Assembly: GCA_016584305.1 (NCBI GenBank)
Contig: JACEEZ010011094.1
Location: forward strand, 1-64,000
Reading direction: 5' to 3'
Origin: Chionoecetes opilio
Lineage: Eukaryota > Arthropoda > Malacostraca > Decapoda > Majidae
DNA length: 64,000 nucleotides
Positions 47,938 through 59,109 of the stretch are shown here, piece by piece (position 1 is the first letter of the stretch; each line of letters opens with the position of its first letter). A program made the position numbers and the translations under genes. Below the pieces are notes generated by a model. The model saw only the letters and a program-made list of their open reading frames with translations, searched no databases and was not told the origin of the DNA.

Positions 47938-48642
47938 TTCCTATCCCATGCCTGGCTGTTCCTTCCTCTCGTCTCTCCTTCCTTCCTTCCTTCCTTCCTT
48001 CCTTCCCTCTTCCTATCCCATGCCTGGCTGTTCCTTCCTCTCGTCTCTCCTTCCTTCCTTCCTTCCTTCCTTCCTTCCCTTCTTCCTATCCCATGCCTGG
48101 CTGTTCCTTCCTCTCGTCTCTCCTTCCTTCCTTCCTTCCTTCCTTCCTTCCCTTCTTCCTATCCCATGCCTGGCTGTTCCTTCCTTCTCTCTCTTCCTTC
48201 CTTCCTTCCTTCCTTCCTTCCTTCCTTCCTATCCATGCCTGCTTCCTTCCTTCCTTCCTTCCTTCCTTCCTTCCTTCCTTCCTTCCTTCCTTCCTTCCCT
48301 TCTTTCCCTTCCTTCCCTCCTTTCCTTCCTTCCTTTCTACCTACCTACCTACCTTCCTTCCTTCCTTCCTTCCTTCCCTTCCTCCAGGGTGTCTTCGTGA
48401 TCTTTCCATTCCTTCCTTCATTCCTTCACGTTCAGTCCTCCCTTCTTCTGTCTACCCTGCGCCTTTCTTTCCTTCCTTCTGTCTTGGTACCTTCGGTCTA
48501 TGTTCCTTCCTTCTTTCCTTCCTTTCCCTCCTTCCTTCCTTCCTTCCTTCCTTCCTTCCTTCCTTCCTTCCTTCCTTCTCTTTCCTTCCTTCCTTCCTTC
48601 CTTCCTTCCTCTCCTTCCTTCCTTCCTTCCTTTTCTAGCTCC
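47938..48642. repeat. CCTT satellite with higher-order 72-75 bp unit
   Basis: Long TTCC tetranucleotide tract. Its left half has four copies, at about 47938, 48010, 48085 and 48158, of a unit made of CTATCCCATGCCTGGCTGTT plus a TTCCTTCC run, then a decayed fifth copy near 48228. The rest is plain TTCC with CTAC interruptions near 48338-48352. Long Pro/Ser/Phe frames across it are low-complexity. Confidence 0.95.
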
Positions 48643-49869
48643 TTCATCTCTTCCTTACTATCTTACTTACCGTTGGTAGTGCTAAGTTGTCGTAGGAGCG
48701 TGAGTTGCAATGTGCATCGTCCCTGTCATTGCGTCACTTCAGTCTCCCTAGGTTCTGCTGTACAATGTCGCTTTTATTGTTCATCTTTAGTTGACTTGCA
48801 GTGTTAACTATGGATGACAAATCTTTCTATCTCCTTACCTCCCTTTGGCTTCTTCTGTCCTTCCCGATCTGCAATCTTACTCTCCCCTTCTTCCATTCTT
48901 CATGTCTTATTATTCCTGGTTGTCTTATGTATACATATATCTTACCGTTTGGTAAGAGTGTAATTTTCGTACCGAGCGGGGGGGGCGATGGAAATTAGTG
49001 CAGTACTGGCTAGTCCACAAAAAAGCCTCCCGTAGGATTTGCGTGTCAAAATTGATTTAATTGTTTTTTTTGTTGACTTTGAGGTTACTACTATGGGGAA
49101 ATGGAGGGGGCCAAATTTATCGACACCTGGAAACCCCCTTTGGGGGGCGTTTTCTGTCCAGGGGTCCCGGAACTGACAATAATACTAACGCACTAAAATA
49201 ATGAACCAATCTTATGATCTTGATATTATTTCATGGTTTCTGATGATGACCAAATCCATTTATGAGACTTCGAGCGACGAGAAGTGAATATCACCATTCC
49301 GGCAAGAGGCATGACTTTCGTCAACGGGGTAAGATAAAAAAAACATTTGTCACGTGTTATAAACCCTTGTCAGGTAATAAGCTTTCAGGGTTGTCAGTAC
49401 AGGGAAGCTGATGGAGCAGTTGTTTTTGTCACCAGACCAATCATTTTAAGAGATAACTGAATGCCATGAGGTATTGCCTTTTTTCAAAGCATCAATAATT
49501 TTATATATATATATCACTTGGGTCAAACACGATTTCTGCAAAAAGGTTTTCAAACAAATTCTAACTGAATTTGGGCTGCTGATACGAATATGAACTCAAT
49601 TTTTGCTATCACATAAGGACTTTCGCGAATATAGCAATTTCCATTTTTGATGAAAATGACTCATCTAGCCTATATATCGAAGTTTTCAGATAAAAACACT
49701 GTGATTTTTAGTAACTACATTTTGTATCTTCTAATCAAAGGAAGTACAAAGATTACGACAGTACCATGTACAAGTAAATCAAATATAGTGACAGAATTGA
49801 AATAGAAAAAATATAAAACAATAAATATATATGGTGCACAGCTCAATGGCAAGTAGCAGAGTATGTGAA
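48643..49869. other. No recognised gene
   Basis: Unassigned AT-rich DNA. A short TA run near 49504-49513 and a G9 run near 48978 are present. The pseudogene on the minus strand begins beyond it. Confidence 0.45.
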
Positions 49870-50790
49870 TTTTTTTTTTCTTGGCTGATCTCTAATGTAC
49901 AGCTGTGGGTTGTCTCTCATCAAGCTTCCAGCAATAATCCGCCATCATATGTGAGTCCACCGGCCTTGATACGTTCTTCCATTGTTTTAATGTCCTGATG
50001 AAAGCGCTCCCCTTGTTCCTCGCTCACATCCCCAAGGTTCTCCGGAAACTTGTCCAAATGGCTGTGTAAATAGTGAACCTTGATAACTCATTCTACATCC
50101 AAGATCTCGCAGGTTCATTAGTAGCTCTTCCACAATCTCTTCATAGTTGTCTGCTTTCTTATTCCCTAGAAAATTCTTCACCACATTACAAAATGCATTC
50201 CAAGCTCTTTCTTCTGTCTCATCATTGATGTGATAAAATTTGGATCTCTCATTAGGTTCTTATTTGAGGTCCATCAAATATTCCAGCCTTTTTCTTCTCT
50301 TCACTAAGACCAGGAAAAATTGAACATATATAGCTGAAGCATTCTCCACTGTGATCAAGAGCTTTGACGAAACTGCTTCATCAATCCAAGTTTTATGTGC
50401 AAGGGAGGAAAGACAATCTTCTTCCTATCCACTAGAGGATCATTGATGACATTCTTATCGCCAGATGCCAAACTCTGTCGCTGAGGCCATTCTTTTTCAC
50501 CCAATGCTCTGCTGTAGCTCTACTGTCCCAGTAACACAGAAAACAGGGGTATTTGTGTACCCTCCTTGCTGACCTAAAAGAAAGTTAACCATTTTCAAAT
50601 CGACACAAATTAACCACCCATGAACATGATATTGCAACCTCTCTAGGACATCTTGATGTTGTTATATTCTTCTTTAAGTTTACAGAATGACCTATTGGTA
50701 CAGAGCCATACTTATTTCCATTGTGTAACAGAACACATTTCAAACTTCTTTTGGAACTGTCAATAAAAGTTTCCCGTCCAGTTTCTGTCC
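49870..50790 (-). pseudogene. Remnant of a conserved, uncharacterised invertebrate repeat-associated protein
   Basis: Read on the minus strand from about 50790: FIDSSKRSLKCVLLHNGNK, YGSVPIGHSVNL, DSRATAEHWVKKEWPQRQS, VINDPLVDRKKIVFPPLHIK, NDETEERAWNAFCNVVKNFL, NYEEIVEELLMNLRDLGCRM, ENLGDVSEEQGERFHQDIK and DYCWKLDERQPTAVH. These come from two or three frames and form one collinear protein of about 300 residues. I recognise the pattern as a family repeated in many invertebrate genomes with no assigned function; an origin in a mobile element is likely. Its N-terminal end is cut where LINE sequence begins, near 50795. The His-Gln-Asp segment (ERFHQD) is striking but its role is unknown. Confidence 0.65.
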
Positions 50791-50795
50791 AGTTT

Positions 50796-51080
50796 CTTTC
50801 CTGTGAATACAGGAGTGAGGCAAGGGTGCGTCCTAGCCCCATAACTTTTCAACACATGTATGAACTGGGTATTGGGCAAAGTTGTAGATCAAAGTGATTG
50901 TGGAGCATCCCTCGGCAAACACAAGATCACTGATCTTGTTTTTGCCGCTGATGCAGTAATCTTTGCTGAGTCGCTGGAGGTCCCGGGTGATGGCTCTCGA
51001 GGCGCTGCACGAGAAGACAAAGTCTTTTGGGGCTTGAGGTTTCCTGGCTCAAGGCCAAGGTCCATGTGTGGTTTGAGGCT
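50796..51080 (+). pseudogene. LINE family 1 RT palm fragment
   Basis: Short collinear piece: GVRQGC-like, FNTCMNWVLGKVVDQSDCGA, KITDLVFAADAVIFAESLEV. The normal FADD active site reads FAAD here, so one catalytic Asp is lost. It is cut on both sides: by the minus-strand pseudogene on the left and the unit-F leader on the right. Confidence 0.8.
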
Positions 51081-52828
51081 TACTTAGATCCCGCAAGAAA
51101 ACGCAAGAAATTCTGGCGGGTTGGGCAATATCTCCCAGGATGATTGAACAGCAAGCGAAATTGAGTAGCGACATTTTTTCTCCTTGCAAGATCAATTTAT
51201 CATAGATCCCCGCAGAAAACGCCTAATCGTTTCCATAATATCTCAAGAACAGTATAGCTACGAGAAAACTTTATGGATGTCAAAAAAATCCAGATTTGAA
51301 CAGGCCTCCCTGTGGTATAAGCCAGATTTAATTCATTGATAAATGGCCGAATTAAAGTTTGGTAATTAGGGCATATTACCCGAAAAAATGATTCCAGAAT
51401 CGAGTGTAATTTGATACATGCGTAAATACTGAATAAGAAATTGTAAATTTTCAAAGTGGAATACGATTCGGCAGAAGGACTATCAATCAATAACATAACA
51501 ATATGTTAGACGGATGAAAGACAGATGTATGTGCCACAAATTATGCTGGTCATGGAACGGCACAAGAATGCGCAAGAATATAAAAACTGTTATATCTAAA
51601 AATAGTGTATCACCAAAAAAGGAAACTGATAGATGTTTAGGGATAGATTAATTGAACTCCAAAAAGTATCCTACATCACATTTTTGAGTCTAGGGTCAGT
51701 AGATTCATAGTAAAAATAGGTAAAACGCAAAAAGGAGTGTTCTGACCCATGTACAGCTGAAAAAATTTGTTTTTGGTTGGCTGAGTTTTAGCAGTTTATT
51801 GTCATACAGGACGTAAAAATTATCTCGGCACCAACGGTAATCTGCGAAGAAACCAATATCAATTGTTCTATATATTTTTTTTTCGCAGAACACGCCAAGT
51901 CAAAAAAACTGCTTTTGAAGTTTTTTTTTCTTTTATAGTAAAGACCGCATTTGTCGTATAGATACGGCGAAAAGTCATAGAAGCAAAGTTGTAGTAAGCA
52001 AAAATACTGCTCTACATTTTTTTCCCCAAATCCGCTCTCAGTCCAATATTTAGACTGCTAAAACACCAAAAACTGTTTTGGGCACGGATAACTGTTTGTA
52101 ACGTCCATACCGTAACGTACATTTTTACACACTTTATAACGTAAAATGTATTACATACACACACGGGGGATATGTAGTAGCAGTATACCCGATGGATGGA
52201 TTGCGTTACGAGGAGCCGAAAAATATAACTCGTCACAGGCAGCCTTTGTCTCTGACTTCTTACTCTTGTCTCTGTCTTGTACTGGAATAGTGACACTATT
52301 TCTTACGGCGTCAGACTTCCAAACCCATCCAGTTGAAAAGACCATGTCCCCGAGAACGACTGTCCTTTGCATGTACTAAGAAGACCAAATTTGAACCAGA
52401 CGTTCTTTATTATAAAAAAAAACTTCAATAATGTTTTTGACTTGCAGGGTTCTGCGATAAAAAATCTATAGAACAATTGATAGTGTTCTTCGCAAGATGT
52501 ACAATTGGTACTGAGATCATTTTAACGTCTGTATGACAATAAAACTCAACCAACCAAAAAACATTTTTTTAGCAGCTTAAAATGGTCCCCGCGAACGACT
52601 GTCCCTTGCATGTACTAAGAAGACCACAAAGTTGAACCAGTCTGTCAACATGGTGAAAGTAAATAATTATGAAAATAATATAAAATAAATAAGGGTTTAT
52701 CCTATTGTCATGCTTAATCATCATGCAAATCTAAAATTGATCCTGGGGTCTGTATTCCTTTAGTATGTTTTTCTTTGGGGACTTGCAAGCGGAGTTTTCT
52801 TTTCGCCATTGGTCTAGAGTCTTAAGTT

Positions 52829-54901
52829 CAGTGGTTTACTTAACCCTTTTTAGTGCTCGTACCCTTTGAGATCTCATAATCTGTCTCGTACCCCCTATAT
52901 AAATTTATGCTACAAGCACATATATTTAATGTGAAGTCTTACCTAATCAAAACCCATCGTCTATTTCATCCCGACACAATACCCAAAATAGTCAACTAAC
53001 TAGGATAACTTATCGGTGGATAGTGGGTGAAATCGCTAGTAGAGCTTTGATCAATACTGTTGTTTGGATCGATTTGGTCAGCCGTGATCGAGGCCGCCCG
53101 TGAAGGGGCGGAGGCGGAGGGTTATCGTTATAGGACGTCAGTGATGGCTTTCACACCAGAACTTGACGCACGAGGCGAGATATATTGTGTTGAATTTTAA
53201 CACGGTCCTATTGATTTAACACTTATATGTAACAAAAGAAACGTTATGTACCAAATCTCTTTATTATAATCAGAGAAGATATGTTAATCTCTTGGGAGCT
53301 GGTAGTGTAACTATTATATATCCAAGCACGTATAATATAAGAGATGTTATATTATCTCTCGTTGCGGCTCGGACGTGGACTGAATATGAATCTCCGGTCG
53401 GCGGCGAGTTTCCCGCTACCAATATCTAGCCACGTGTATAATTCCCGGTGGCAGAATAATCAGAGCAGCGGGCCACACAAATACACGTGTCACCTCTTTA
53501 TGTGCGACGGGTGGACCGCCACAATATGTGGCAAATTTAAGGAGGCGGCCAATCGACCGGTCGCTCACCAAATTAGGTGCAAATGCTTAATAACACTGGG
53601 AATGTTAATTTTATATTATTATCCCAGTACTTATCGTTTACTTAAATTACCTCAATTCTACCATTGACCATTTTAATTATATTATATACATCCCTACGTT
53701 CCCCTTGATGAGCGGACAACACATCCCTCACAAGGGGGGGAAGGAAACAACCACCAATCTTTCCAATTATGAGAGGGTGGATTGCTGGATAATTTCCAAC
53801 TCCCCACCCCCGATAGAAAAAAGAATAATTATACAGTAACGAACCTTTTATTCACTAACTACAATACTAAATAGTACACAGGTTTACATTTCAGTGACAT
53901 TTGGTTGTTGCATTCCATCCAATTATGATTCTTCTTTTGTGGAAAAACGAAATTCCGAAGTGCCACACGCATGGCGTCAACTTGCATCCAGCGCGTTCCT
54001 AACCTTTCGGTATTTGAGTGTAGTAGGGTGAAAAATGCATAAGAAAGTGGTGCAAATGGCACCATGACCTCCAGAGGTCCTACTTGCTAAATGCGTTTAA
54101 TGTTTTGAGTTGTGCAACCCAAAAAAAACATATCTAGCCTGCATAGATTCAAAATGCATTTGATTCTGTCAGTGGCCTGCAGCTCAAACAAGATTAATCT
54201 TCAACATTAATTACTGTTATGTCCATGGATCCAGGTTGGAAAAGTATATACATCCGTAATCCATTCTGTGCCACAGCAAACCTATTCCATGAGTGAAAGA
54301 TCACTGGAAGGAGTGAATCAGCCTCTTGCAAATGATCTTAACTTCAGTAACGAGGGACACTCCTCGCAAAAGCAGCCTCGTCTAATGAAGGAAAGTACAA
54401 AATTTCCCCTTCTCAATGCGCCATATCAAATTTGGAAGTTTATGGGTAAAGGCAATAACTTATCGACAGTTATCATGTTCAGGCATTATTCCTTGGAGGA
54501 GATGTTAGATCATTCAAGTGCGTGAATACATCTGTCAGGGATGCTAAGAACAAAACCGACTCCCTGTTTTCAAAGGGTCAGCAACGCCCTGCCTTGACTT
54601 TATAAGAAACTTTGATCTTTCGTGTAGTCGAAGACACGTGTAAGGTAAACGTGAGAGCACCTAACTCAACTCCGTGTGGAAACGAGCGAACACCCCCCCC
54701 CTTTTTTTACCGTTCAGCGTCAATTTCTTCACAAAATGATGCAAAGAGACAAGACAAGACAGACATAAATAATATAAACATATAATTCAACCAAACCTCC
54801 GTATAAATATGATATTGAATTATTGCGTAAGCATGTCTCGTCACCCCCAGGTGTAAGGATTCGTACCCCTGGTTTACAGGTAGCCTATGTTAAGAACCAT
54901 G
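52829..54901 (-). mobile_element. hAT remnant in unit F, holding a solo LTR
   Basis: Left end CAGTGGTTTACTTAACCC; the body continues after the solo LTR with the same minus-strand transposase remnants (for example AFFTLLHSN near 54025-54045). The right end near 54901 is decayed. The hAT is the same copy type as in units A, B and D. Confidence 0.7.
52896..53805 (-). repeat. Solo LTR
   Basis: 910-bp LTR matching those at 40094 and 45113, flanked by ACCCCC on both sides (52890-52895 and 53806-53811). The hAT sequence resumes directly after the second ACCCCC. It is therefore a solo LTR left by recombination, with a 5-6 bp target duplication. Its insertion point is the same one occupied by the left LTR in unit E. 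Confidence 0.85.
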
Positions 54902-55534
54902 CTTGTCAAGGGACTCGCCTGGCAGCTACTTTTTGTGCCCGTCGTTAGATGTCGATCGAAGGACAAACACATGCTGCCAATCAACCCTCCCTCCGACTGC
55001 AAGTGAGGCAGAGGGCACCACGGGGAAGCAAATAAACAATTAATTAAATGTGTCGATCTCAACAAATCACAGACTGCGACACCACGGGCGAGCCAGCCAT
55101 CTCAGCATTTAGAAAAATTTTTAATACATAAAGCCAACCACCTGATTGGCCTCACGAAAGATAAAAGCTAAAGGGCGCTACAAGTATAAAAACATGATAA
55201 AAAATAATACTAAGAAACTAAATATAGGGTGGCGATCAAAAGTTTGAAGTCTCATCAAGACCATTCTAACGACTCGTTTCAACAGAGAGCTTGCACGCGT
55301 TAAGTCTAGCCTCTGAGACGGAAAACTTAGCGGAGTTCACACTACACGTTTTTTGCTGTCCGTGTCGACGTGGACGTGGCGATCAGTGAACTTGCTATCA
55401 CCCCCGATTACTCGAGCAGTACCGTAGAAATAATTTGGGAGCTCGAAAATTGTGAGCCTGAGACGCGCGTCTTTCAAGGTCAGTATAGTGACGTTTCACA
55501 CTGCCCAGTGATGGGGTCGTGCGAGCCTGGGCGA

Positions 55535-56862
55535 CATTAAGAGAGCTTACTTCCGGTCTGCACGACCTAGCGACTTCCAACAGTCTGTCTGCGCGCGAAT
55601 TTTCTGGCATTCTGCAGGCACAGTTAGAAGTCGTAAAAGACGTTGAGCTGTCAAAATCACAACAACTGCATCCAGCCAGTTGTAGAGCACGCAATTATAC
55701 ATAAAAAATACTCATAAATAGCGTATATATGAGTTTTCTGACTCAAGAACTGAACAGGGCAAGTATACAAATGAAATTGAAAATTAGGACAGATTACAAT
55801 GGCCATCCGGCTCGTGATGAGTTTGTTATGGCGGGTGATGAGTAGAGTGGCGAATGGGGCATCTCACCATTGACTCACACAACTCATACACCCCACGCAC
55901 AGCCCGCGAACAGACAAGGTCACATATAATATAAGTATATCTTCTCCTTCTTCCTATCCTCCTAGCCTTTTCTTGTGCAGTTGGTGGTAGTGTGGTATTG
56001 GCAGCAGTGACAGTGGTAGTAGGTTGGCAGCAGTAATAAAATATAAACCGTGTAACACAATTGCAGCGTGTTAGTGGAGTGTCTTCGTACCAAGACGATG
56101 CTTGGACGACAAAACAGGCCTTATATTTTATTACTCTGCTCTGCCTTGCTGCTATTGCTGTGCTGCTCTGCCAACTGTGCGGCTAGCGTGCGAAGGGGTT
56201 GGGAGGAGGAAGAGGGGAGGAGGAGAAGGAGAGAGGAGAAAGCTAGGAGGTGGAGGAGAGAGGAGAGGAAGGAGAGGGAAGAAGAAGAGAAGCTACCTTT
56301 TCTACTAGCAGTTGGTGGTGGTTGTAGTGGTTGGCAGTGGTGATGGTAGTGTGGTTGGAGCAGTAATAAAATCAAGCCGTTGTAACAAACCTTCAGTAAA
56401 GTGTTATTGGAGGGTTTCGTATCTATTAAAGACGATGCTTGTTGGACGACAAAAAACACCGCTTATATTTTATTGCTGCTGATACTGCCTACAGCGGCTG
56501 CCGGGTGCTATAAGAAAAAAGGTTAGGAGGAGCGAAAAGAGGAGGAGGAGAAGCTAGGAGGTGGAGGAGGAGGAGGAGGGAGAAGGGTGGAGCATTTTGG
56601 TGTGATGATGAATTGTTTATAAACACAGCATGAGAGCGTGGAAGTCCTGTGATGCCTGAAGCTTTTTTTTGAGAAATACATGTGATTCGCTGGCGAGGCT
56701 GTGACGTAATTGTACTGCTCAGCCAATCAGCTATCGAAGCCCATAGTGACACTGTAGCGCCACTCCCATATCTCGTTCCCGATCCCGCGACTTCCGGGTG
56801 TACAAAGAGGAAGCTAGTTAAGCTAAACACCATGCCCTTTAACTCTTCTGAATGTCTGCCTG
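55535..56862 (+). repeat. Dispersed SINE-like repeat (copy 3), with insertion
   Basis: Direct match to 7180-7870 in two blocks (55535-55910 and 56734-56862), separated by about 800 bp of other sequence including two partial copies of a GGTTGGCAGCAGTAATAAAA-type repeat (about 56020 and 56350). Low-complexity GGAGGA tracts here give false open frames on both strands. Confidence 0.55.
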
Positions 56863-56927
56863 GTTCACACGTAGGGTATCATAGATAGAGCGGAAAGTCA
56901 GTCATAGGCCTATGTTAACGCTACTGG

Positions 56928-58380
56928 GCGCCGCCCCCTACTTAGCGCCAGGAGCCTCTTCCGTTCACCACAAGACCGGGGAAGTTCTCAATGGCATTAC
57001 CCCGCAGTATATCATGTTATACATGTATTAAAGGACTAACTGTTATCTTCGGAAAGCTTGTTCTATAAGATAGTAACATAAAACATAGTAAAATACATTA
57101 AATAAAGGTCCATTCTGAGAATGAAGAAATATGCTGAAACTTACATTTTCACTTAAAAACTCGTCCCATGTAAAAATTTGGTGCGGACCAACTTATCAAG
57201 ATGGCAGATATCAATGTAGAAGCAGAATGTATTAGCTTTCCATTGCTATATTTCGTTTTCTGATAAAAGCAGTAGCGAGCCATGTATAACTTAGCGCTTA
57301 ACTAAATAAAATCGATCGGCGGCCGCCTCCTCCCTCCGTGAGAGAGAGGAGAGAGAGAGAGATAGACGAGAGAGCAGAGAGACGGAGAGGAGAGAGAGAG
57401 ATGGAGGAGAGAGAGAGGCGGAGAGAGAGAGAGGAAAGTTTGAAAGAATAATTAGTATATATATATATAATATCAATATATATTATTATATATATATATA
57501 TATATATCTAATATACGTATATACTAGATATAGTTACAAATATTAAATAGATATCAATATATATATATAATTATATATATATATAAATATATATTATATA
57601 TATATATATATATATAATATATATAATATATTGGAGGGAGAGAGAGAGAGAGAACGACCGAGAGAGACGAGAGAGAGAGAAGAGAGGAGGAGAACGAGAG
57701 AGAGATGAGAGACGAGAAGAGAGAGAGGATGAGAGAGAGAGAATTAGAAAAGTTTTTATGGTTACTCTCTCATATCTCTCTTTACTTATCTCTCTCTCTT
57801 TCACGGGAGAGAGAGAGAGAGAGAGACGAGAGAGAACGAGAGATTGAGAGAGAGAGAATGGAGAGAGAGGAGAGAGAGAGAGAATATGACATGAGAGAGA
57901 GAGACTACGAGAGAGAGAAAGAGAGAGAGAGAGAGCGAGAGAGTAGATGAGAGAGAGAGAGAGAGAGAGAGGCGGCCGTCGCGGATTTATTTCGTTAAGC
58001 TAAAATGTATACATGCTACTGCGCATTTGTATCAGAAACGAAATATATTAATGGAATAGTAATAAAAATTCTGCTTCTATGATTATCTGCCATCTGTATA
58101 AAAGTTGTCCCAAACACAAAGTCTACATGACGAGTTTAAAGTGAATGTTAAGTTCATCATATTTTCAGTCTCAGAATGACCTTTATTTAATGGGTTTTTA
58201 CTAGGGGATGTATATGTTATTAATTTTTATGTTTTACTATCTTATAGAACAAGATTTCCGAAGATAACAGTATACTCATTTTATAGCATGTATAACATGA
58301 TATAATGGCTCGGTAATGCCTGAGAACTTCACCGGGGGCTCTTGGTGAACGAAGAGGCCTGGCGCTAAGATGGCGCCCAC
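56928..58380. mobile_element. Second fold-back element, split by GA/TA tracts
   Basis: Arms 56928-57325 and about 57970-58380 are inverted copies (GGGCGCC...TTAGCGCCAGG, CGTTCACCA, GAAGTTCTCA, TTATCTTCGGAAA). The arm interior is related to the 330-bp unit of the fold-back at 34653 (CTTCGGAAA, ATATTTCGTTT, TAGCTTTCCATTG). The centre, 57326-57970, is GA and TA microsatellite bounded by GGCGGCCGCC/GGCGGCCGTC. No coding capacity. Confidence 0.8.
57326..57970. repeat. GA and TA microsatellite block
   Basis: GAGAGA tracts at 57340-57440 and 57630-57970 flank a TA/ATAT block at 57455-57625. It sits at the symmetry centre of the fold-back. Arg/Glu- and Ser/Leu-rich frames here are artefacts. Confidence 0.95.
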
Positions 58381-58689
58381 AAAATCGAGTTGTCATATAT
58401 ATATTAAGCGTACTCTAGTTCACACTCCACAGGCAGGGGAATGGGGGCCCCGTCACCGGGAGTACTGTGCCGTCAGATGATAAGACGCCGAGACTACGAA
58501 CAGCAAAAAGTGTAGTGTGAGCCGGGCCATAGAGACTGTAGCGGGAGGACGTTAGAATGTCTTGATAAGACCAGTCTAATATTAGGACTGTGGATGAGAC
58601 TAAAAGGTTTTGACTCACCCATGTATATATTTCTTAGTATTATTTTATCAGGTTTATACTTGTAGCGCCTTTAGGATTTATTTCCTTAG

Positions 58690-59109
58690 GTCTGAAATTT
58701 TGTGAGGAAGCGCAAGAAGCTCGGCTTTATCCCGCTTCTCTCTCGCTTGCGTGCCCTCGCCAGAAAGGGTGACAGTGCAGCTTCTGGCTGTGTGCTCGCC
58801 CGCTCGCGCTCATAGTGATAACTGTAACAAAACAACCACACAATGACGAGATGTCTCTTTAACTCATATCAACCACACTTCTCTCATAAACATACTGATT
58901 AAACGCAATGTAGTCATTTCAACAATACCATATCAGGCTGTTGTACATACCAATTAATTGTATTTCATGTCCCATCAACAGTAATGTCATGGATACTTAG
59001 ATATCTTGCAAGGTTTTGTGAGTGGCATTCTAAGTTATGAGCACTAGGTCACCGTGATACCTATAGCTATAGGCATTTCTAATATACTATATAGGTATTA
59101 GTGCTATAG
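58690..59109. other. No recognised gene
   Basis: Unassigned DNA between the inverted unit tail and the long LINE copy. GGTATTAGTGCTATAGGC-type words near 59020-59110 suggest small local duplications. Confidence 0.4.

Larger units (their letters stand above)
51090..55345 (+). repeat. Dispersed repeat unit F
   Basis: Begins with the same leader as unit E and follows the tandem unit through the hAT remnant (52829-54901) to the unit tail (to about 55320). A stretch at 52397-52600 repeats unit material in inverted order, including AACTTCAATAATGTTTTTGA. The tail is followed by the inverted-repeat structure beginning at 55333. Confidence 0.7.
55333..58530. mobile_element. TIR element of about 3.2 kb (TTCACACTACAC-type ends), composite
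   Basis: The left end GAGTTCACACTACACGTTTT and the right end, inverted, CGGCTCACACTACACTTTTT pair over about 28 bp and continue TTGCTGT. It contains the dispersed SINE-like repeat (55535-56862), a purine-rich insertion (56190-56300 and 56520-56590) and the fold-back at 56928. The ends resemble PIF/Harbinger termini, but no clear 3-bp duplication or transposase was found. The unit tail to the left (55185-55320) is also found inverted on the right (58540-58690), so a larger inverted duplication encloses it. Confidence 0.55.

Noticed and set aside
47938..48250. CRISPR-like regular repeats
   Set aside because: The spacers are TTCC runs and the context is eukaryotic repeat DNA.
47219..48807. Long plus-strand open frames of up to 241 codons
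   Set aside because: They are CT and CCTT tandem repeats translated as Ser/Leu/Pro/Phe runs; no motif and no codon structure.
56068..56833. Arg/Glu-rich and Ser/Leu-rich open frames on both strands
   Set aside because: Low-complexity GGAGGA tracts give open frames on both strands; no homology seen.
57571..57950. Arg-Glu repeat ORF
   Set aside because: GA microsatellite.
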